The notes: a model not told the origin generated them from the sequence alone. DNA of 64,000 nt from JAPOUP01 sp965203605 (GCA_965203605.1 OZ241902.1:806001-870000); one strand, 5' to 3'; shown: positions 26,305 to 35,766, counted from the first letter of the stretch. Made by a program: numbers and translations.

Positions 26305-27723
26305 ATGGCCTACGATTCTCCGGTTATTGTTTGGTTACGCCGTGATCTGAGGTTAAGCGACCACCCCGCTTTGTCGGAAGCGGCTGCGACCAGACGACCT
26401 GTCCTGCCAGTCTTCATTCACGACGAAGCTGTCGACGCCTTGGGAGCTGCACCGAGATTCCGGCTTGGTCTGGGGCTGGCGGAATTTTCGCGGCAGTTGG
26501 AGAAAATTGGGTCACGGATAGTTCTTCGACGCGGTAACGCGAAAGACGTCCTGCGAGACCTGATCGCAGAGACCGGTGCGCGAATGGTGGTCTGGCAACG
26601 GACTTATGATCCGTCCTCAGCCGCGAGAGACAATGCACTTAAGCGTGCGTTGGCAGGTGTCGGAGTTGAGGTGCGGGAGTTGCATGGACACATTCTGTTC
26701 GAGCCATGGAAGGTCAGGACCCGGAGTGGTCGACCGTTCAGTGTTTTCTCGCCGTTCTGGAGGTCAATGAGGGACTTGGATCCCGGCTCGCCCCTGCCGC
26801 CCGTCAAGAGCCTGCGCCCGTGCGAGGTGTGGCCCGAAAGCGACCTGCTTGATGCCTGGAAAATGGACCGTGCAATGCGACGGGGAGCGGCGGTTGTTTC
26901 GCGGCACTTGGTGGTGGGGGAACCCGCCGCATATCGTCGGCTGGACCGCTTCATGGCGGAAAGGCTGGATGGTTATGGGCACCGGAGGGATGTTCCCGGT
27001 GTCGACGGTACCTCGCGCCTGTCGGAGCATCTCGCGGTCGGAGAGATCTCGGCTCGAGCCGTCTGGTCCGCTGGCATGGCAGCTAGAGAAACCGATGAGG
27101 GAGCGGAGGCGTTCCTGCGTGAACTGGCATGGCGTGAATTCGCCTACAATCTCCTTTGTCATGCGCCGAATATGGCAGAACGGAACTGGCGGTCAGGTTG
27201 GGACAGGTTTCCATGGAATGGGGACGAATGCGATGTAAATGTCATTGCGTGGCAGCGGGGGCGGACAGGAATGAAGTTTGTCGACGCTGCCATGCGGGAA
27301 CTCACTGTAACCGGATATATGCACAATCGGGCGCGAATGATCGTTGCCAGCTATCTGACCAAGCATCTATTGACGCATTGGCGGATAGGGCTTCGCTGGT
27401 TCGAAAGTCATCTTGTCGACTGGGATCCGGCATCGAATGCCTTGGGATGGCAGTGGTCGGCCGGTTCAGGCCCGGATGCGGTACCATACTTCCGCATAAT
27501 TAACCCGGAAAGGCAGCTGGCGCGGTTTGACACGGACGGGATCTATACACATCGTTGGATTGCGGAAGGATCGGCGAATCCCACCGCGACGGCGCTCGAA
27601 TATTTCGACGCCATTCCAGAAAGTTGGGGAATGTCTCCCGATACGCCCTATCCTCAGCCGATCGTCTCGGCGCAGGAAGGCCGTGCCCGGGCACTGAGCG
27701 CATATTCGGAAATGCGATCCTGA
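26305..27723 (+). CDS. phrB: Deoxyribodipyrimidine photolyase
   Basis: A light-driven DNA-repair enzyme using FAD, here 472 residues, the usual class I size. The N-terminal antenna domain starts PVIVWLRRDLRLSDHPALSEAA. The FAD domain has SRLSEHLAVGEISARAVW, LRELAWREFAYNLLCHAPNM, KFVDAAMRELTVTGYMHNRARMIVAS cut in the middle of the active-site region, WFESHLVDWDPASNALGWQWSAGSGPDA and YFRIINPERQLARFD. These are the signature blocks of CPD photolyases. A GAGGAG lies eight bases before the ATG at 26305. It is convergent with lexA. Confidence 0.95.
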   Translation: MAYDSPVIVWLRRDLRLSDHPALSEAAATRRPVLPVFIHDEAVDALGAAPRFRLGLGLAEFSRQLEKIGSRIVLRRGNAKDVLRDLIAETGARMVVWQRTYDPSSAARDNALKRALAGVGVEVRELHGHILFEPWKVRTRSGRPFSVFSPFWRSMRDLDPGSPLPPVKSLRPCEVWPESDLLDAWKMDRAMRRGAAVVSRHLVVGEPAAYRRLDRFMAERLDGYGHRRDVPGVDGTSRLSEHLAVGEISARAVWSAGMAARETDEGAEAFLRELAWREFAYNLLCHAPNMAERNWRSGWDRFPWNGDECDVNVIAWQRGRTGMKFVDAAMRELTVTGYMHNRARMIVASYLTKHLLTHWRIGLRWFESHLVDWDPASNALGWQWSAGSGPDAVPYFRIINPERQLARFDTDGIYTHRWIAEGSANPTATALEYFDAIPESWGMSPDTPYPQPIVSAQEGRARALSAYSEMRS

Positions 27724-27812
27724 CAAAGGTCCAGTTCAACAGATGTGGTCCTAGGCGATTGACCTGATACTCCCAACAAGGACTGCTGCCGCCAAAGGGT
27801 TCCGATCTTGGG

Positions 27813-28502
27813 TCAATAGGTGCGGATCAGTCCGACCAGTCGGCCTTGGACCTCGACTTGGTCACCACGGTATTCCTGAGTGCTATAGGCTGGATTCGCC
27901 GCTTCCAGAGCGACTTTCGTGCCCTTTCTCCGGAATCGCTTTAGCGTAGCCTCGTGGCCTTCCACGAACGCCACCACAATATCGCCGTTGTCTGCGGTTC
28001 TTGTCTCGCGGATAACGACGACATCACCGTGGTTGATGCCTTCGCCGGTCATCGAATCGCCCTGGACCTCCAGCGCGTAGTGGCGTGCGTTCCTGGAAAG
28101 CATGGAATTTGGAACCGGTATGCTGTTCAGGACACTGCTGATGGCTTCAATCGGGACACCTGCTGCGATACGGCCCATCATTGGCAGTTCCATTGTTCCC
28201 ATCGTGTCAACCTGCTCCGCCATATTCGGAGAATTGGTCCGGCCGCCGTCGATCACCTTGGGAGTGAAGCCGGTTTCCCTTGTTCGGGGCGGAGGCGCCT
28301 TTATGACTTCTATCGCCCTGGCTCTATTTGGCAGCCTCTTGATGAACCCACGTTCCTCCAGCGCGACGAGATGTCTGTGAACTCCGGATTTGGAGCTCAG
28401 ACCAGACGCCTTCTTCATCTCTTCAAATGAAGGGGAAATCCCGTCACGTGAAATGACCTCGTAGATTACATCAAGCAGATCCCTTTGCTTCCTTGTCAGC
28501 AT
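27813..28502 (-). CDS. lexA: LexA repressor
   Basis: LexA represses SOS genes and cleaves itself when RecA is active. The 229-residue protein has the N-terminal winged helix (MLTRKQRDLLDVIYEVISRD, SSKSGVHRHLVALEERGFI). The self-cleavage site is Ala114-Gly115 in GRIAAGVPIEA, and the serine-lysine dyad is Ser150 in LEVQGDSMTGEGI and Lys188 in EATLKRFRR. All needed residues are present. The ATG at 28502 gives the universal N terminus; a longer frame upstream is not homologous. An SOS box lies 44 bases upstream, so the gene should repress itself. Confidence 0.97.
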   Translation of the reverse strand: MLTRKQRDLLDVIYEVISRDGISPSFEEMKKASGLSSKSGVHRHLVALEERGFIKRLPNRARAIEVIKAPPPRTRETGFTPKVIDGGRTNSPNMAEQVDTMGTMELPMMGRIAAGVPIEAISSVLNSIPVPNSMLSRNARHYALEVQGDSMTGEGINHGDVVVIRETRTADNGDIVVAFVEGHEATLKRFRRKGTKVALEAANPAYSTQEYRGDQVEVQGRLVGLIRTY

Positions 28503-28545
28503 CTCATTCACCTTCCCTGCGCAAAGTCGATTCAATTCCATATAT

Positions 28546-28560
28546 GTTCTATACATGTTC
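28546..28560 (-). promoter_or_regulatory. LexA operator (SOS box), GTTC-N7-GTTC
   Basis: GTTC at 28546-28549 and GTTC at 28557-28560 are separated by exactly seven bases, a perfect match to the alphaproteobacterial LexA consensus. It sits upstream of lexA on the minus strand, where autorepression is expected. The divergent gene at 28837 begins 277 bases away, rather far for control by the same site. Confidence 0.9.
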
Positions 28561-28836
28561 CTTGAGTGGGTCAACACATTGAATTGAGAGCCCCGCTCCG
28601 TTCCAACGGCTTGGCCCGAGCGATGCTGTTCACCGCGCTTGTGACGGAACGGTTCCGACCCGTCAGCAGCTTCCATTGGTCACGTTTGGAACCGCATCGG
28701 GCATTGCAAGGGCACATCTGGAATGCTGTGGAAAGGTGGCGTATCTTGCTGGAATCGCGACGGTCGCCGTTCTCCCGCAGAGACGGGGGACGGTGCGTTC
28801 GACCGTCGGCAGCGCAATAGGTGATCGAGGTGTCGA

Positions 28837-29547
28837 ATGCAGAATCGCTATGTCGGCGATATCGGGGACTTCGCAAAATACGGGCTCTTGCGTGCCATCG
28901 GCCAAGAGAGAAATCTCGGCGTTGCTTGGTATCTGAACCCACATTCCGACCCACGCAGCGACGGTCGTCATACCCAATACCTGACGCGCCCGGATGAATG
29001 GCGCCATCTCGATTGTGGATTATTCGAAATTCTGAAGAAAATCGTTGTACTGAATCGGCGATCAGTCGCTGAGGTGCAAAAGTCTCGTATACTGGGAAAC
29101 GCCAAATTCGCGGATGAGAAACTCTCCATCGAAGGCGTCCCGGTCCGCAGCCGCGAATACTGGCGTCGGCAGTGGTTCAGGGGCGTCATGGAGAAGCTCT
29201 CCGGCTGCGATTTGGTGTTCGCCGATCCTGACAACGGTATCGTCTCTGACGAAAAGTTCCGGCCAACGCGGAAGTACAGCACGAAATGTATATCAGTGTG
29301 CGAGGTAAGGGCACTTGCCGAGGGACGAACAGCCGTGATCTATCACCACAACACTCGCCGCAAGGGTGGGCACTGCAGGGAAATCAGGGATTGGATGAAC
29401 GAATTGCCAGGCTGTACCCGAGCTTGGTACTGGCGACGCTGGAATAACCGGACCTTCTTCATCATCAACGCCGATGACCGGATGAAATGTCAACTCGAGG
29501 AATTTGCGAGGCATTGGGAAGGGTGCGGCCAGCTCTTCCGTCAATGA
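28837..29547 (+). CDS. Conserved protein of unknown function, MQNRYVGDIGDF type
   Basis: A 236-residue protein that I know only as a conserved hypothetical found in scattered bacteria. It opens MQNRYVGDIGDFAKYGLLRA, and has GVAWYLNPHSD, CDLVFADPDNGIV in the middle and TAVIYHHNTRRKGGH with a following aromatic, basic segment. The DPDNG motif and the HH pair look like an active site; the region around FADPDNG recalls nucleotide- or AdoMet-binding folds, but this is a guess. No signal peptide or membrane segment. A GAGGTG precedes the ATG. It is divergent from lexA. The conserved blocks argue for a real gene, while the function is open. Confidence 0.8.
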   Translation: MQNRYVGDIGDFAKYGLLRAIGQERNLGVAWYLNPHSDPRSDGRHTQYLTRPDEWRHLDCGLFEILKKIVVLNRRSVAEVQKSRILGNAKFADEKLSIEGVPVRSREYWRRQWFRGVMEKLSGCDLVFADPDNGIVSDEKFRPTRKYSTKCISVCEVRALAEGRTAVIYHHNTRRKGGHCREIRDWMNELPGCTRAWYWRRWNNRTFFIINADDRMKCQLEEFARHWEGCGQLFRQ

Positions 29548-30050
29548 CCAACCGACTTCTATTCCTAAGCGCAACACCGGCCATTTCCGCGGTGAGGGCG
29601 GATCCCGAACAGAGCGGATGGCTGTATGCCGCATCGCCGCCATTCCGTCGGAACTCCCGCAAAACTGCAGTCCAGACACGCCACAGCCGCCGGACGGTCG
29701 CCCCATCGGAAACCCGTTTTCCTTCGACGCACTATCTTACGGCTCTCTTCTTGGGCGAGCTGGCGGTAGCCCTTGAGCATGGCGATGTTCCCTTTGTCGA
29801 TACAGGGACCATCGCCGCTTCGTGGCCGATCCGTAACATCGTGCGTCCAGGGAACAGGTGATCACCGCCGGTGGTGTTGCACTTCAGGGTGGAACGGGGC
29901 TCAACATCCGCCAATTCAATGTCGCGTCTGACGGTTTCATTTTTGCCAAGGCATCGCCGTTACGGAATGTCAAAACGTCAACTGTTGATTGTGCGCTGAA
30001 TCCCCGCCCTGAAGATCGGGATCTTACGGCATGTTCGGCAAAGCGGATAA
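29548..30050. other. No gene recognised (about 0.5 kb)
   Basis: Frames are short and without motifs. A short segment near 29566-29605 resembles one near 54171-54215 (both contain acaccggcca and ttccgc in the same spacing), which hints at shared debris of an old element. Confidence 0.4.
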
Positions 30051-30761
30051 TCATACCCGTGCAGCTTCAAAGGCAGCCCATGCGGTCTCGAGTTCCTCAA
30101 TGCTGAAATCCGGAGAGTTTGCGGCCCCAAGAACGATCGACTCGCTTGCCACAACCGAATCGATGGCCGCTTCAAGTCCGGACAGGTCGGCTGAAGGAAT
30201 TACAAGCGCTCCATGCCGGTCTGCGTGAATCAATTCGCCGTGCTCCACCCGCATGCCCATCACTTCAACGGCAATGTTTGTCTCCAGTATATGAACAAAC
30301 CCGTGACTGACGCCCACGGAACCCGCCAGAACGGGAAAATCTGTGCCAACGACATCAAGGTCACGCATCACGCCGTTCGTCACGGCACCGGCCAGTCCGA
30401 GACCCCTGTGAACAGCTACATTTACCTCTCCCCACCAAGCGCCGACAGCGTGCGGGTAATCAAGATCCTGGATCACCGCTACGATAGGGCCGAGACCTGT
30501 GGACATGTACCTGTAGTAGTCCATGCGCCTGGCGCGAAGGACATCCGCAGATTCCTTGGCGGGTGCCGCCCCTGAGATCGTCGCCGTACGCGCGAAACCT
30601 ACCATTGGAGGAGCACCCGGCCTCGAATGCTGCATGGTGCCGTGGGTAAATCGGTCAAATCCACGCTTTCCTTGGGCAAACTCTATGGCATTGCACACCG
30701 TAGGAGTGTCAACCTTGCGCAAAGCCGCGAGCAGGCTATCGGAAATCACCATTTCAGCCAT
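30051..30761 (-). CDS. RraA-like / HMG-CHA aldolase family protein
   Basis: A 236-residue member of the RraA fold, which includes 4-hydroxy-4-methyl-2-oxoglutarate/4-carboxy-4-hydroxy-2-oxoadipate aldolases, oxaloacetate decarboxylases and dimethylmenaquinone methyltransferase-annotated proteins. Visible are VDTPTVCNAIE near the N terminus, GAWWGEVNVAVHRGLGLAGAV and TNGVMRDLDVV with Arg133 and Asp134, the pair expected in substrate and metal binding. It lacks features of the true RNase E regulator context. Its start overlaps the stop of the alpha/beta hydrolase gene by 16 bases, so the two are likely co-expressed; substrate unknown. Confidence 0.85.
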   Translation of the reverse strand: MAEMVISDSLLAALRKVDTPTVCNAIEFAQGKRGFDRFTHGTMQHSRPGAPPMVGFARTATISGAAPAKESADVLRARRMDYYRYMSTGLGPIVAVIQDLDYPHAVGAWWGEVNVAVHRGLGLAGAVTNGVMRDLDVVGTDFPVLAGSVGVSHGFVHILETNIAVEVMGMRVEHGELIHADRHGALVIPSADLSGLEAAIDSVVASESIVLGAANSPDFSIEELETAWAAFEAARV

Positions 30762-31444
30762 TGAGATATTGCCCTGTTGGTAGGTTGCGGTTTTTCAAGA
30801 ACCGGAAGATGACCTGCTCCCTCAATGATTTCAAGACGGGAGTCCGGGATCAGGTCCCGCATAAGTTCGTGGCGGACGACCGGGCAGAGTCGATCCTCGC
30901 GCCCGCACAATATCAATGTCGGAATGCGGATCCCGCGAAGAAGTTCCTGCCGGTCGGGTCGGTCGCGCAACGCCAGGGACTGGTTGATGAAGACGTCCGG
31001 GCCAAGGTCAAGCGCCATCCTCATGCATAGATCGAGGATCGGGCGCCTGTCTGGACCGTCTGCGAGATAGTTCGGCTTCATTTCGTTCCGCATCACCTCG
31101 TTCAACCTGCCGTCACGGACCTTGGCGATCTGTCTCACCCTGCGAGCCCGAACTTCGGGAAGTTCACTGCACGGGTTCGTGTCGAGAAGCGCGAGTCGCT
31201 CCACCCGCTCCGGTGCGATGGCCATCACTTCCATTGCGATGATTCCGCCCATAGACAGCCCGGCCAGCACAAACCTGTTTGGTGCGTTGGCCAATATCCG
31301 TTTGGCAAGGCCTCGTGTCGTGTCCGAGCCGGACAGCGGAGGGAAATGAAGGGTGCGCCCGCTACCAAACGCGGCGATCTGAGGCGTATAGAGCCTTGCG
31401 TCGCACATCATCCCCGGAAGGAAAACGATGGGAAGTGGACGCAT
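30746..31444 (-). CDS. Alpha/beta hydrolase
   Basis: A 232-residue soluble hydrolase. The oxyanion region is PIVFLPGMMCDARLYTPQI, the nucleophile elbow is VLAGLSMGGIIAMEV (Ser in GLSMG), the acid is likely Asp in LILCGREDRLCPV, and the His is in IIEGAGHLPVLEKP. This completes a Ser-Asp-His triad. The ATG at 31444 gives the normal N terminus; a GTG at 31486 extends it by 14 residues. It sits between the sugar transporter genes and the RraA-like gene on the same strand, and perhaps belongs to the same catabolic unit. The ester or lactone it acts on is unknown. Confidence 0.85.
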   Translation of the reverse strand: MRPLPIVFLPGMMCDARLYTPQIAAFGSGRTLHFPPLSGSDTTRGLAKRILANAPNRFVLAGLSMGGIIAMEVMAIAPERVERLALLDTNPCSELPEVRARRVRQIAKVRDGRLNEVMRNEMKPNYLADGPDRRPILDLCMRMALDLGPDVFINQSLALRDRPDRQELLRGIRIPTLILCGREDRLCPVVRHELMRDLIPDSRLEIIEGAGHLPVLEKPQPTNRAISQWLKW

Positions 31445-31644
31445 CTTCAAGGTCTGGGTGAATGGCAACGCATTGCGTTCCAACACCTAAGGCCAGCGTC
31501 TCTGGATCGGCTTTTGCCTCTGTTGACCGCGGAACTCTTGAGATGCACCGGATCGCCCACCTCACGAATGCCGCCAATGATCATTGGCCGAACAGGGCTC
31601 GATACGGTCCGTTTGCCTGATCTTCCCTCCATGGGCATCAATCT

Positions 31645-32703
31645 CTAGTCCCGGAGTCTCGCGCCGCTTTGCGGATCGAAAAGATAAAGGTGATCCGGAT
31701 CGAGAGTGATGCTGACGACTTCGTTCTGTTCCTTTCTCAGGTGCCGGTCACCGCGGGCAATAATGCGCTGCGAGCCCAATTGTACAGTAAGTAGCGTGCT
31801 GTCACCCGTGTTCTCGAAGGCGTAGATCGTCACATCCATCGCGCCCTCATTGGGTTCGGAGATCTGGATGTCGTCAGCCCTCACTCCGAGAATCACCGAG
31901 TCGCGGTCTCTGCCGCTGACCTGTGACAACCCAATGCCGCCCGCTGTTATGAAGTTGCCACCCTGGACCAATCCCTCAACCAGGTTCATCGCGGGAGAGC
32001 CGATGAAACCCGCCACGAACAGGTTTGCCGGATCGTTATAGATTTCATCAGGCGTGCCGAGCTGTTGGATTATGCCGTTTCTCATCACCGCGACCCGGTC
32101 GGCGAGAGTCATCGCTTCGACCTGATCATGGGTCACGTAGATCGTGGTCGTCATCAACTCATGGCTGAGGTGCCTGAGCTCGGCCCGCATGGAAACCCGA
32201 AGCTTCGCATCCAGATTGGACAGTGGCTCGTCCATCAGGAATACCTTGGGGGTCCTTACGATGGCGCGGGCAAGCGCCACACGCTGTCGTTGACCTCCCG
32301 AAAGTGCCTTGGGCCTGCGATCAAGGAGCCCAGTCAGCTCAACTTTCCGGGCCACCTCTTCGACCCGGGGGGCAATTTCAGGTTTTGGTATCCGGCGTAC
32401 CTTTAGCGGATAGGCGATGTTGTCGAAGATCGACATATGTGGGTAGAGGCCGTAGTTCTGGAAGACCATTGCCACGTCCCTGTCCTTGGGTAGCTCCTCG
32501 TTGACCAGGCGATCGCCTATCCAGATTTCACCCGAGGTCGGTTCTTCCAGCCCTGCGATCATGCGCATTGTCGTCGTCTTGCCGCAGCCCGAAGGACCAA
32601 GAAGGACCAGAAACTCGCGATCCTTGATATGCAGTGACTGGTCATCGACACCGATGACGTTTCCCCACCGCTTTGTGAGGTTTCGCAGAATCACCTCGGC
32701 CAT
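31645..32703 (-). CDS. Sugar ABC transporter ATP-binding protein, UgpC/MsmK type
   Basis: The 352-residue ATPase of the second sugar importer. Walker A is GPSGCGKTTTMRMIAG, the Q-loop VFQNYGLYPHMSI, the signature ALSGGQRQRVALARAIV, Walker B VFLMDEPLSNLDAK and the H-loop TIYVTHDQVEAMTLADRV. A C-terminal TOBE domain follows with the usual LGVRADDIQI segment. Its ATG overlaps the stop of the MalG-like gene. It should be expressed with the binding protein and permeases upstream, though the MalG subunit now carries a TGA. Confidence 0.93.
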   Translation of the reverse strand: MAEVILRNLTKRWGNVIGVDDQSLHIKDREFLVLLGPSGCGKTTTMRMIAGLEEPTSGEIWIGDRLVNEELPKDRDVAMVFQNYGLYPHMSIFDNIAYPLKVRRIPKPEIAPRVEEVARKVELTGLLDRRPKALSGGQRQRVALARAIVRTPKVFLMDEPLSNLDAKLRVSMRAELRHLSHELMTTTIYVTHDQVEAMTLADRVAVMRNGIIQQLGTPDEIYNDPANLFVAGFIGSPAMNLVEGLVQGGNFITAGGIGLSQVSGRDRDSVILGVRADDIQISEPNEGAMDVTIYAFENTGDSTLLTVQLGSQRIIARGDRHLRKEQNEVVSITLDPDHLYLFDPQSGARLRD

Positions 32704-33530
32704 CAGCGCACCGCTCCCATCGTCATGCCCTGCACAAAGTACTTTCGGATGATCAGCGCAAGGATGAACATCGGAAGCATGATGATTATGCCGGCCGCAC
32801 TGAGCAGATTCCAGAGATCGCCTTCCTCGGCTTTGAAGAGGGCCAGGCCAATGGGCAGGGTCACCGCGTCCTTGTTGGTCAGAATCAGTGCGAAGAGAAA
32901 CTCGTTTCAGGCGATGATGAAGCAGAAAATCCCCGCTGTAAGTATGCCCGGTGCAGCCATCGGCAGCACAATGTTGCGGATCACCTGAAACCGCGATGAC
33001 CCGTCGACCATCGCGGCCTCCTCCGTGTCCATGGGAATACCGTCAATGAATCCCTTGATCATCCAGATGGCGAAGGGCATCACGATGGCAAGATTGACCA
33101 GAATCAACCCGACCCGCGTATCAAGAAGACCGACATCGCGGAACATCACAAAGAACGGCAGGACAATGACGACCGCTGGAACGAACTGCGTGGCCAGGAT
33201 TGTCACCAGCATCGCGGTCTCGCCCGTCAGGCGGAAACGGCTGAAGGAATAGGCCGCCATGGTCGCAATTGGAATTGCCAGCAACACGGTAATGAAGGCA
33301 ACGACCGTGGAGTTGAACAGCTTTGCGCCAAGGAAGAAGGGGGCATCGAACACCGTGCCGAAATTCTCAAGCGTAGGCGTGAAGAAGAGTTTCAACTGGT
33401 AGACATCGACATGGGTCTTGAATGCCGCGAGGAATATCCAGGCGATCGGAACAAGTATTGCGAAGGTCGCCAGCAGGATCAACGCGACCTGGACCGAAGA
33501 GAGCAACTGCGACTTCCGTATGCCAGTCAT
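32703..33530 (-). pseudogene. Sugar ABC transporter permease, MalG type, with in-frame TGA
   Basis: Full-length MalG homology runs over 275 codons, from MTGIRKSQLLSSVQVALIL through the EAA loop DTEEAAMVDGSSRFQVIRNI to the end RKYFVQGMTMGAVR. Codon 208 is TGA at 32907-32909, at a place where the family has the tryptophan of AWNEFLFALIL. The frame continues undisturbed after it to a stop overlapping the ATPase start. A single TGG-to-TGA change explains it. Without read-through the product lacks the last two membrane helices and the transporter should not work. Sequencing error or recoding are other options. Confidence 0.9.
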
Positions 33531-33535
33531 CGCAT

Positions 33536-34441
33536 TCAGTCCTTTCGGAAAACCAGTTTGGCGTAGGCGTAGGTGAGGAAGATCATCGGGATCACCATCA
33601 GCCAGGCGACCGAGGCGGCGAAACCTATCTGTCCGTATTTCATTCCGTTGAAATATATGTAGTGAGACAGTGTTTGTGTTGCGGTGCCCGGGCCTCCATT
33701 TGTAAGCATGAATATCTGGTCGAATGTCTTCAGTGAAAAGATCGATTTTAGGATGATCACGACGGCAAGCACAGGAGCCAGCTGTGGAAGCGTGATGTCG
33801 CGCAGGACCCTCCAACCGCCCGCGCCGTCGATTCTCGCGGCCTCCAGTGTTTCCTGCGGTACGCTCACGAGACCGCCGATCAGCACAAGCGTGAGAAACG
33901 GGATCCAGCCCCAAACATCCGCCATGATACATACAGCGAAGGCGAGGACCGGATCGGCCAGCCAACTTACATTGGCCAGGGGAGGAATGAGCACACCGAA
34001 GAAAGCGTCAAACAGGCCAAACTCCGGATTGAACATGAATCTGAACGAAACGCCAATCAGGGCGGGACTCATGGCGAAAGGCAGGATCAGCAGTGTCTGG
34101 ACACCTGACCGCAATCGCCCGCCGGGTGCAAGCAGCAATGCCAGTCCGAGCGCCAGTATGGTGGTCAAAGCCACAGTCAGAAGGGTGTATATCGTAGTGA
34201 CCCAGACGGAATTCCAGAACGCCGGTTCTTCAAGCACGGCCCATGTATAGTTTTCCCAACCAAGATATTGCTGGAGGGAGCCCGGGCGATTGAGTCTTCC
34301 GACGGTGAACGAAAGTCTGGCTGATTCGATGAGAGGCCAGATGGCCGTGGCGAAGACGACCAACACCGCCGGCGCGACCAGCACATATTTCAGGACGTTG
34401 TCCCGCACTTGGGAAGGGCGGGCAACAGCCCGCCCTGCCAT
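33536..34441 (-). CDS. Sugar ABC transporter permease, MalF type
   Basis: A 301-residue CUT1 permease with six hydrophobic segments, starting with LKYVLVAPAVLVVFATAIWPLI. It includes LGWENYTWAVLEEPAFWNSVWVT, the EAA loop QETLEAARIDGAGGWRVLRDITLPQLAPVLAV cut as usual after LPQLAP, and the TNGGPGTATQTLSHYIYFNG mark of MalF-like proteins. The ATG at 34441 is only five bases from the binding-protein stop, but the first codons lie in a stable hairpin; a GTG at 34408 beyond the hairpin is another possible start. It is followed at five bases by the broken MalG gene. Confidence 0.92.
   Translation of the reverse strand: MAGRAVARPSQVRDNVLKYVLVAPAVLVVFATAIWPLIESARLSFTVGRLNRPGSLQQYLGWENYTWAVLEEPAFWNSVWVTTIYTLLTVALTTILALGLALLLAPGGRLRSGVQTLLILPFAMSPALIGVSFRFMFNPEFGLFDAFFGVLIPPLANVSWLADPVLAFAVCIMADVWGWIPFLTLVLIGGLVSVPQETLEAARIDGAGGWRVLRDITLPQLAPVLAVVIILKSIFSLKTFDQIFMLTNGGPGTATQTLSHYIYFNGMKYGQIGFAASVAWLMVIPMIFLTYAYAKLVFRKD
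34415..34436 (-). promoter_or_regulatory. Hairpin at the binding-protein / MalF boundary
   Basis: A 9-bp perfect GC-rich stem (agggcgggc / gcccgccct) with a 4-base loop overlaps the first codons of the MalF gene as annotated. No T-run. It may stabilise the binding-protein transcript or limit permease translation; inferred from position. Confidence 0.6.
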
Positions 34442-34446
34442 CGGAT

Positions 34447-35766
34447 CTACTGGATGCGACCCGCGCGGCGCAGGACTTTCTCGGCGCGCTCAGCAGCGTC
34501 GATCATCAGTTGCCGCGTATCGCCGCCTGCGGCGGCCTCGGCGATGGCCGCAGACAGGATGTCTCCAACCTCGGGCCATTCGGGAATCTGGGGCATAATG
34601 TCGGATTCCCTCAATGAATCCCAGGCAGCGGATTGGATGCCATCGTTTGCCGCGTTCACATCCGGATCGGTGAGGCTCGAAATATGCGTGACGACGTTGT
34701 TGATGATGGTCTTGCCGCCAACCTCACGCTCCGTGGCGTTTGCCTTGTCCATTTCAGGGTTCGAGAGCCATTTCAGGAATTCCCAGGCAGCGTCCTTGTT
34801 CGCCGAATACTCGGAAATGGAAAACGGCATCGAAATGGCATAGGTTTTGACGACGCCATTGTAGGTCGGCATTCCGGTGAAGGCCACCTGATCCTTGGTA
34901 AGGGTTGAGCTGTCGGGGTTGTAGAAGCCCGAATAAGCCCACCACCAGACCGGGATCATCGCCGAGTTGCCCTGCATGAAGGACTGGCGCGCGTCCTGCT
35001 CGACGAAGGCGAGTGAGTTGGGGTTGGTGACCTGATGCACCGTGTGGAGCGCGATATAGTCTTCGGTTGCCTGCAGCGCTTCCTTGGTGGTCCATGCAGG
35101 GGTCCAGTCATCATTGAAGACGTCCGCTCCGGCCGCCCAAAGGAAATTTATCCAGATGAACAGGTTCTGGCGGTTTCCGTCATTGTTATAGTAAAGCGCA
35201 ATCGGCGCGACGTCGGGATTGGACTCCCTAAGCTCCTTGCCGATCTCCAGAACCTCTTCCCAGCTCTTGGGCGGTTCCGGGATCAGGTCCCTGCGATAGA
35301 ACAGCAGTTGCGGGTGCGCACGGAGTGGGAAGCCGAGTGTGTCACCCTCGAACTGTGCGGAGCGAGCGAAGGCGGCCGGATAGCGGTCCATCGAAATGCC
35401 GTCGCGGGCCATGAGATCATCGATTTTCATAAGCCAATGCGCGTTTGGTGGACCCCAGCTGTCCAGATAGTTCACCACGTCAAACGTTCCATTTGCCGCA
35501 ATGCCTTCGGCGTTGATCTTTTCCTGCAGCGAGCCGAACGGGATGAATGTCCATTCGGTTTCGATGCCGGTCAGTTCAGTGAACTCGCCGTCCCGAAGCA
35601 TCAACCCGTCGAATTGGGGTGTGACGACACTGAGAATGTTCAGCTTTGTCCCGTCAAAGGGTTTGCCTGACAGCAGATTGTAGGGAATGTCCTCAGCAAA
35701 TGTGCTGGCCGGCACCACGGACAACGCGGCTACAAGACCTGCCTTTAGCATCCAGCGTCTCTTCAT
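34447..35766 (-). CDS. Sugar ABC transporter substrate-binding protein
   Basis: A 439-residue periplasmic binding protein of the family 1 type, first in the operon. The N-terminal MKRRWMLKAGLVAALSVVPASTFAED contains a signal peptide cut after TFA. LNILSVVTPQFDGLM, WTFIPFGSLQEKINAEGI and FDVVNYLDSWGPP are typical of the first lobe; PIALYYNNDGNRQNLFIWINFLWAAGAD of the second. The protein's two lobes and length are complete. The ligand is unknown. The neighbouring SDR and GntR genes are about 0.4 kb or more away and may be co-regulated. Confidence 0.92.
   Translation of the reverse strand: MKRRWMLKAGLVAALSVVPASTFAEDIPYNLLSGKPFDGTKLNILSVVTPQFDGLMLRDGEFTELTGIETEWTFIPFGSLQEKINAEGIAANGTFDVVNYLDSWGPPNAHWLMKIDDLMARDGISMDRYPAAFARSAQFEGDTLGFPLRAHPQLLFYRRDLIPEPPKSWEEVLEIGKELRESNPDVAPIALYYNNDGNRQNLFIWINFLWAAGADVFNDDWTPAWTTKEALQATEDYIALHTVHQVTNPNSLAFVEQDARQSFMQGNSAMIPVWWWAYSGFYNPDSSTLTKDQVAFTGMPTYNGVVKTYAISMPFSISEYSANKDAAWEFLKWLSNPEMDKANATEREVGGKTIINNVVTHISSLTDPDVNAANDGIQSAAWDSLRESDIMPQIPEWPEVGDILSAAIAEAAAGGDTRQLMIDAAERAEKVLRRAGRIQ

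Noticed and set aside
28837..29547. Assignment to a named defence system or a three-Cys-motif partner protein
   Set aside because: Only the DPDNG motif hints at such families; there is no partner gene or further diagnostic motif.
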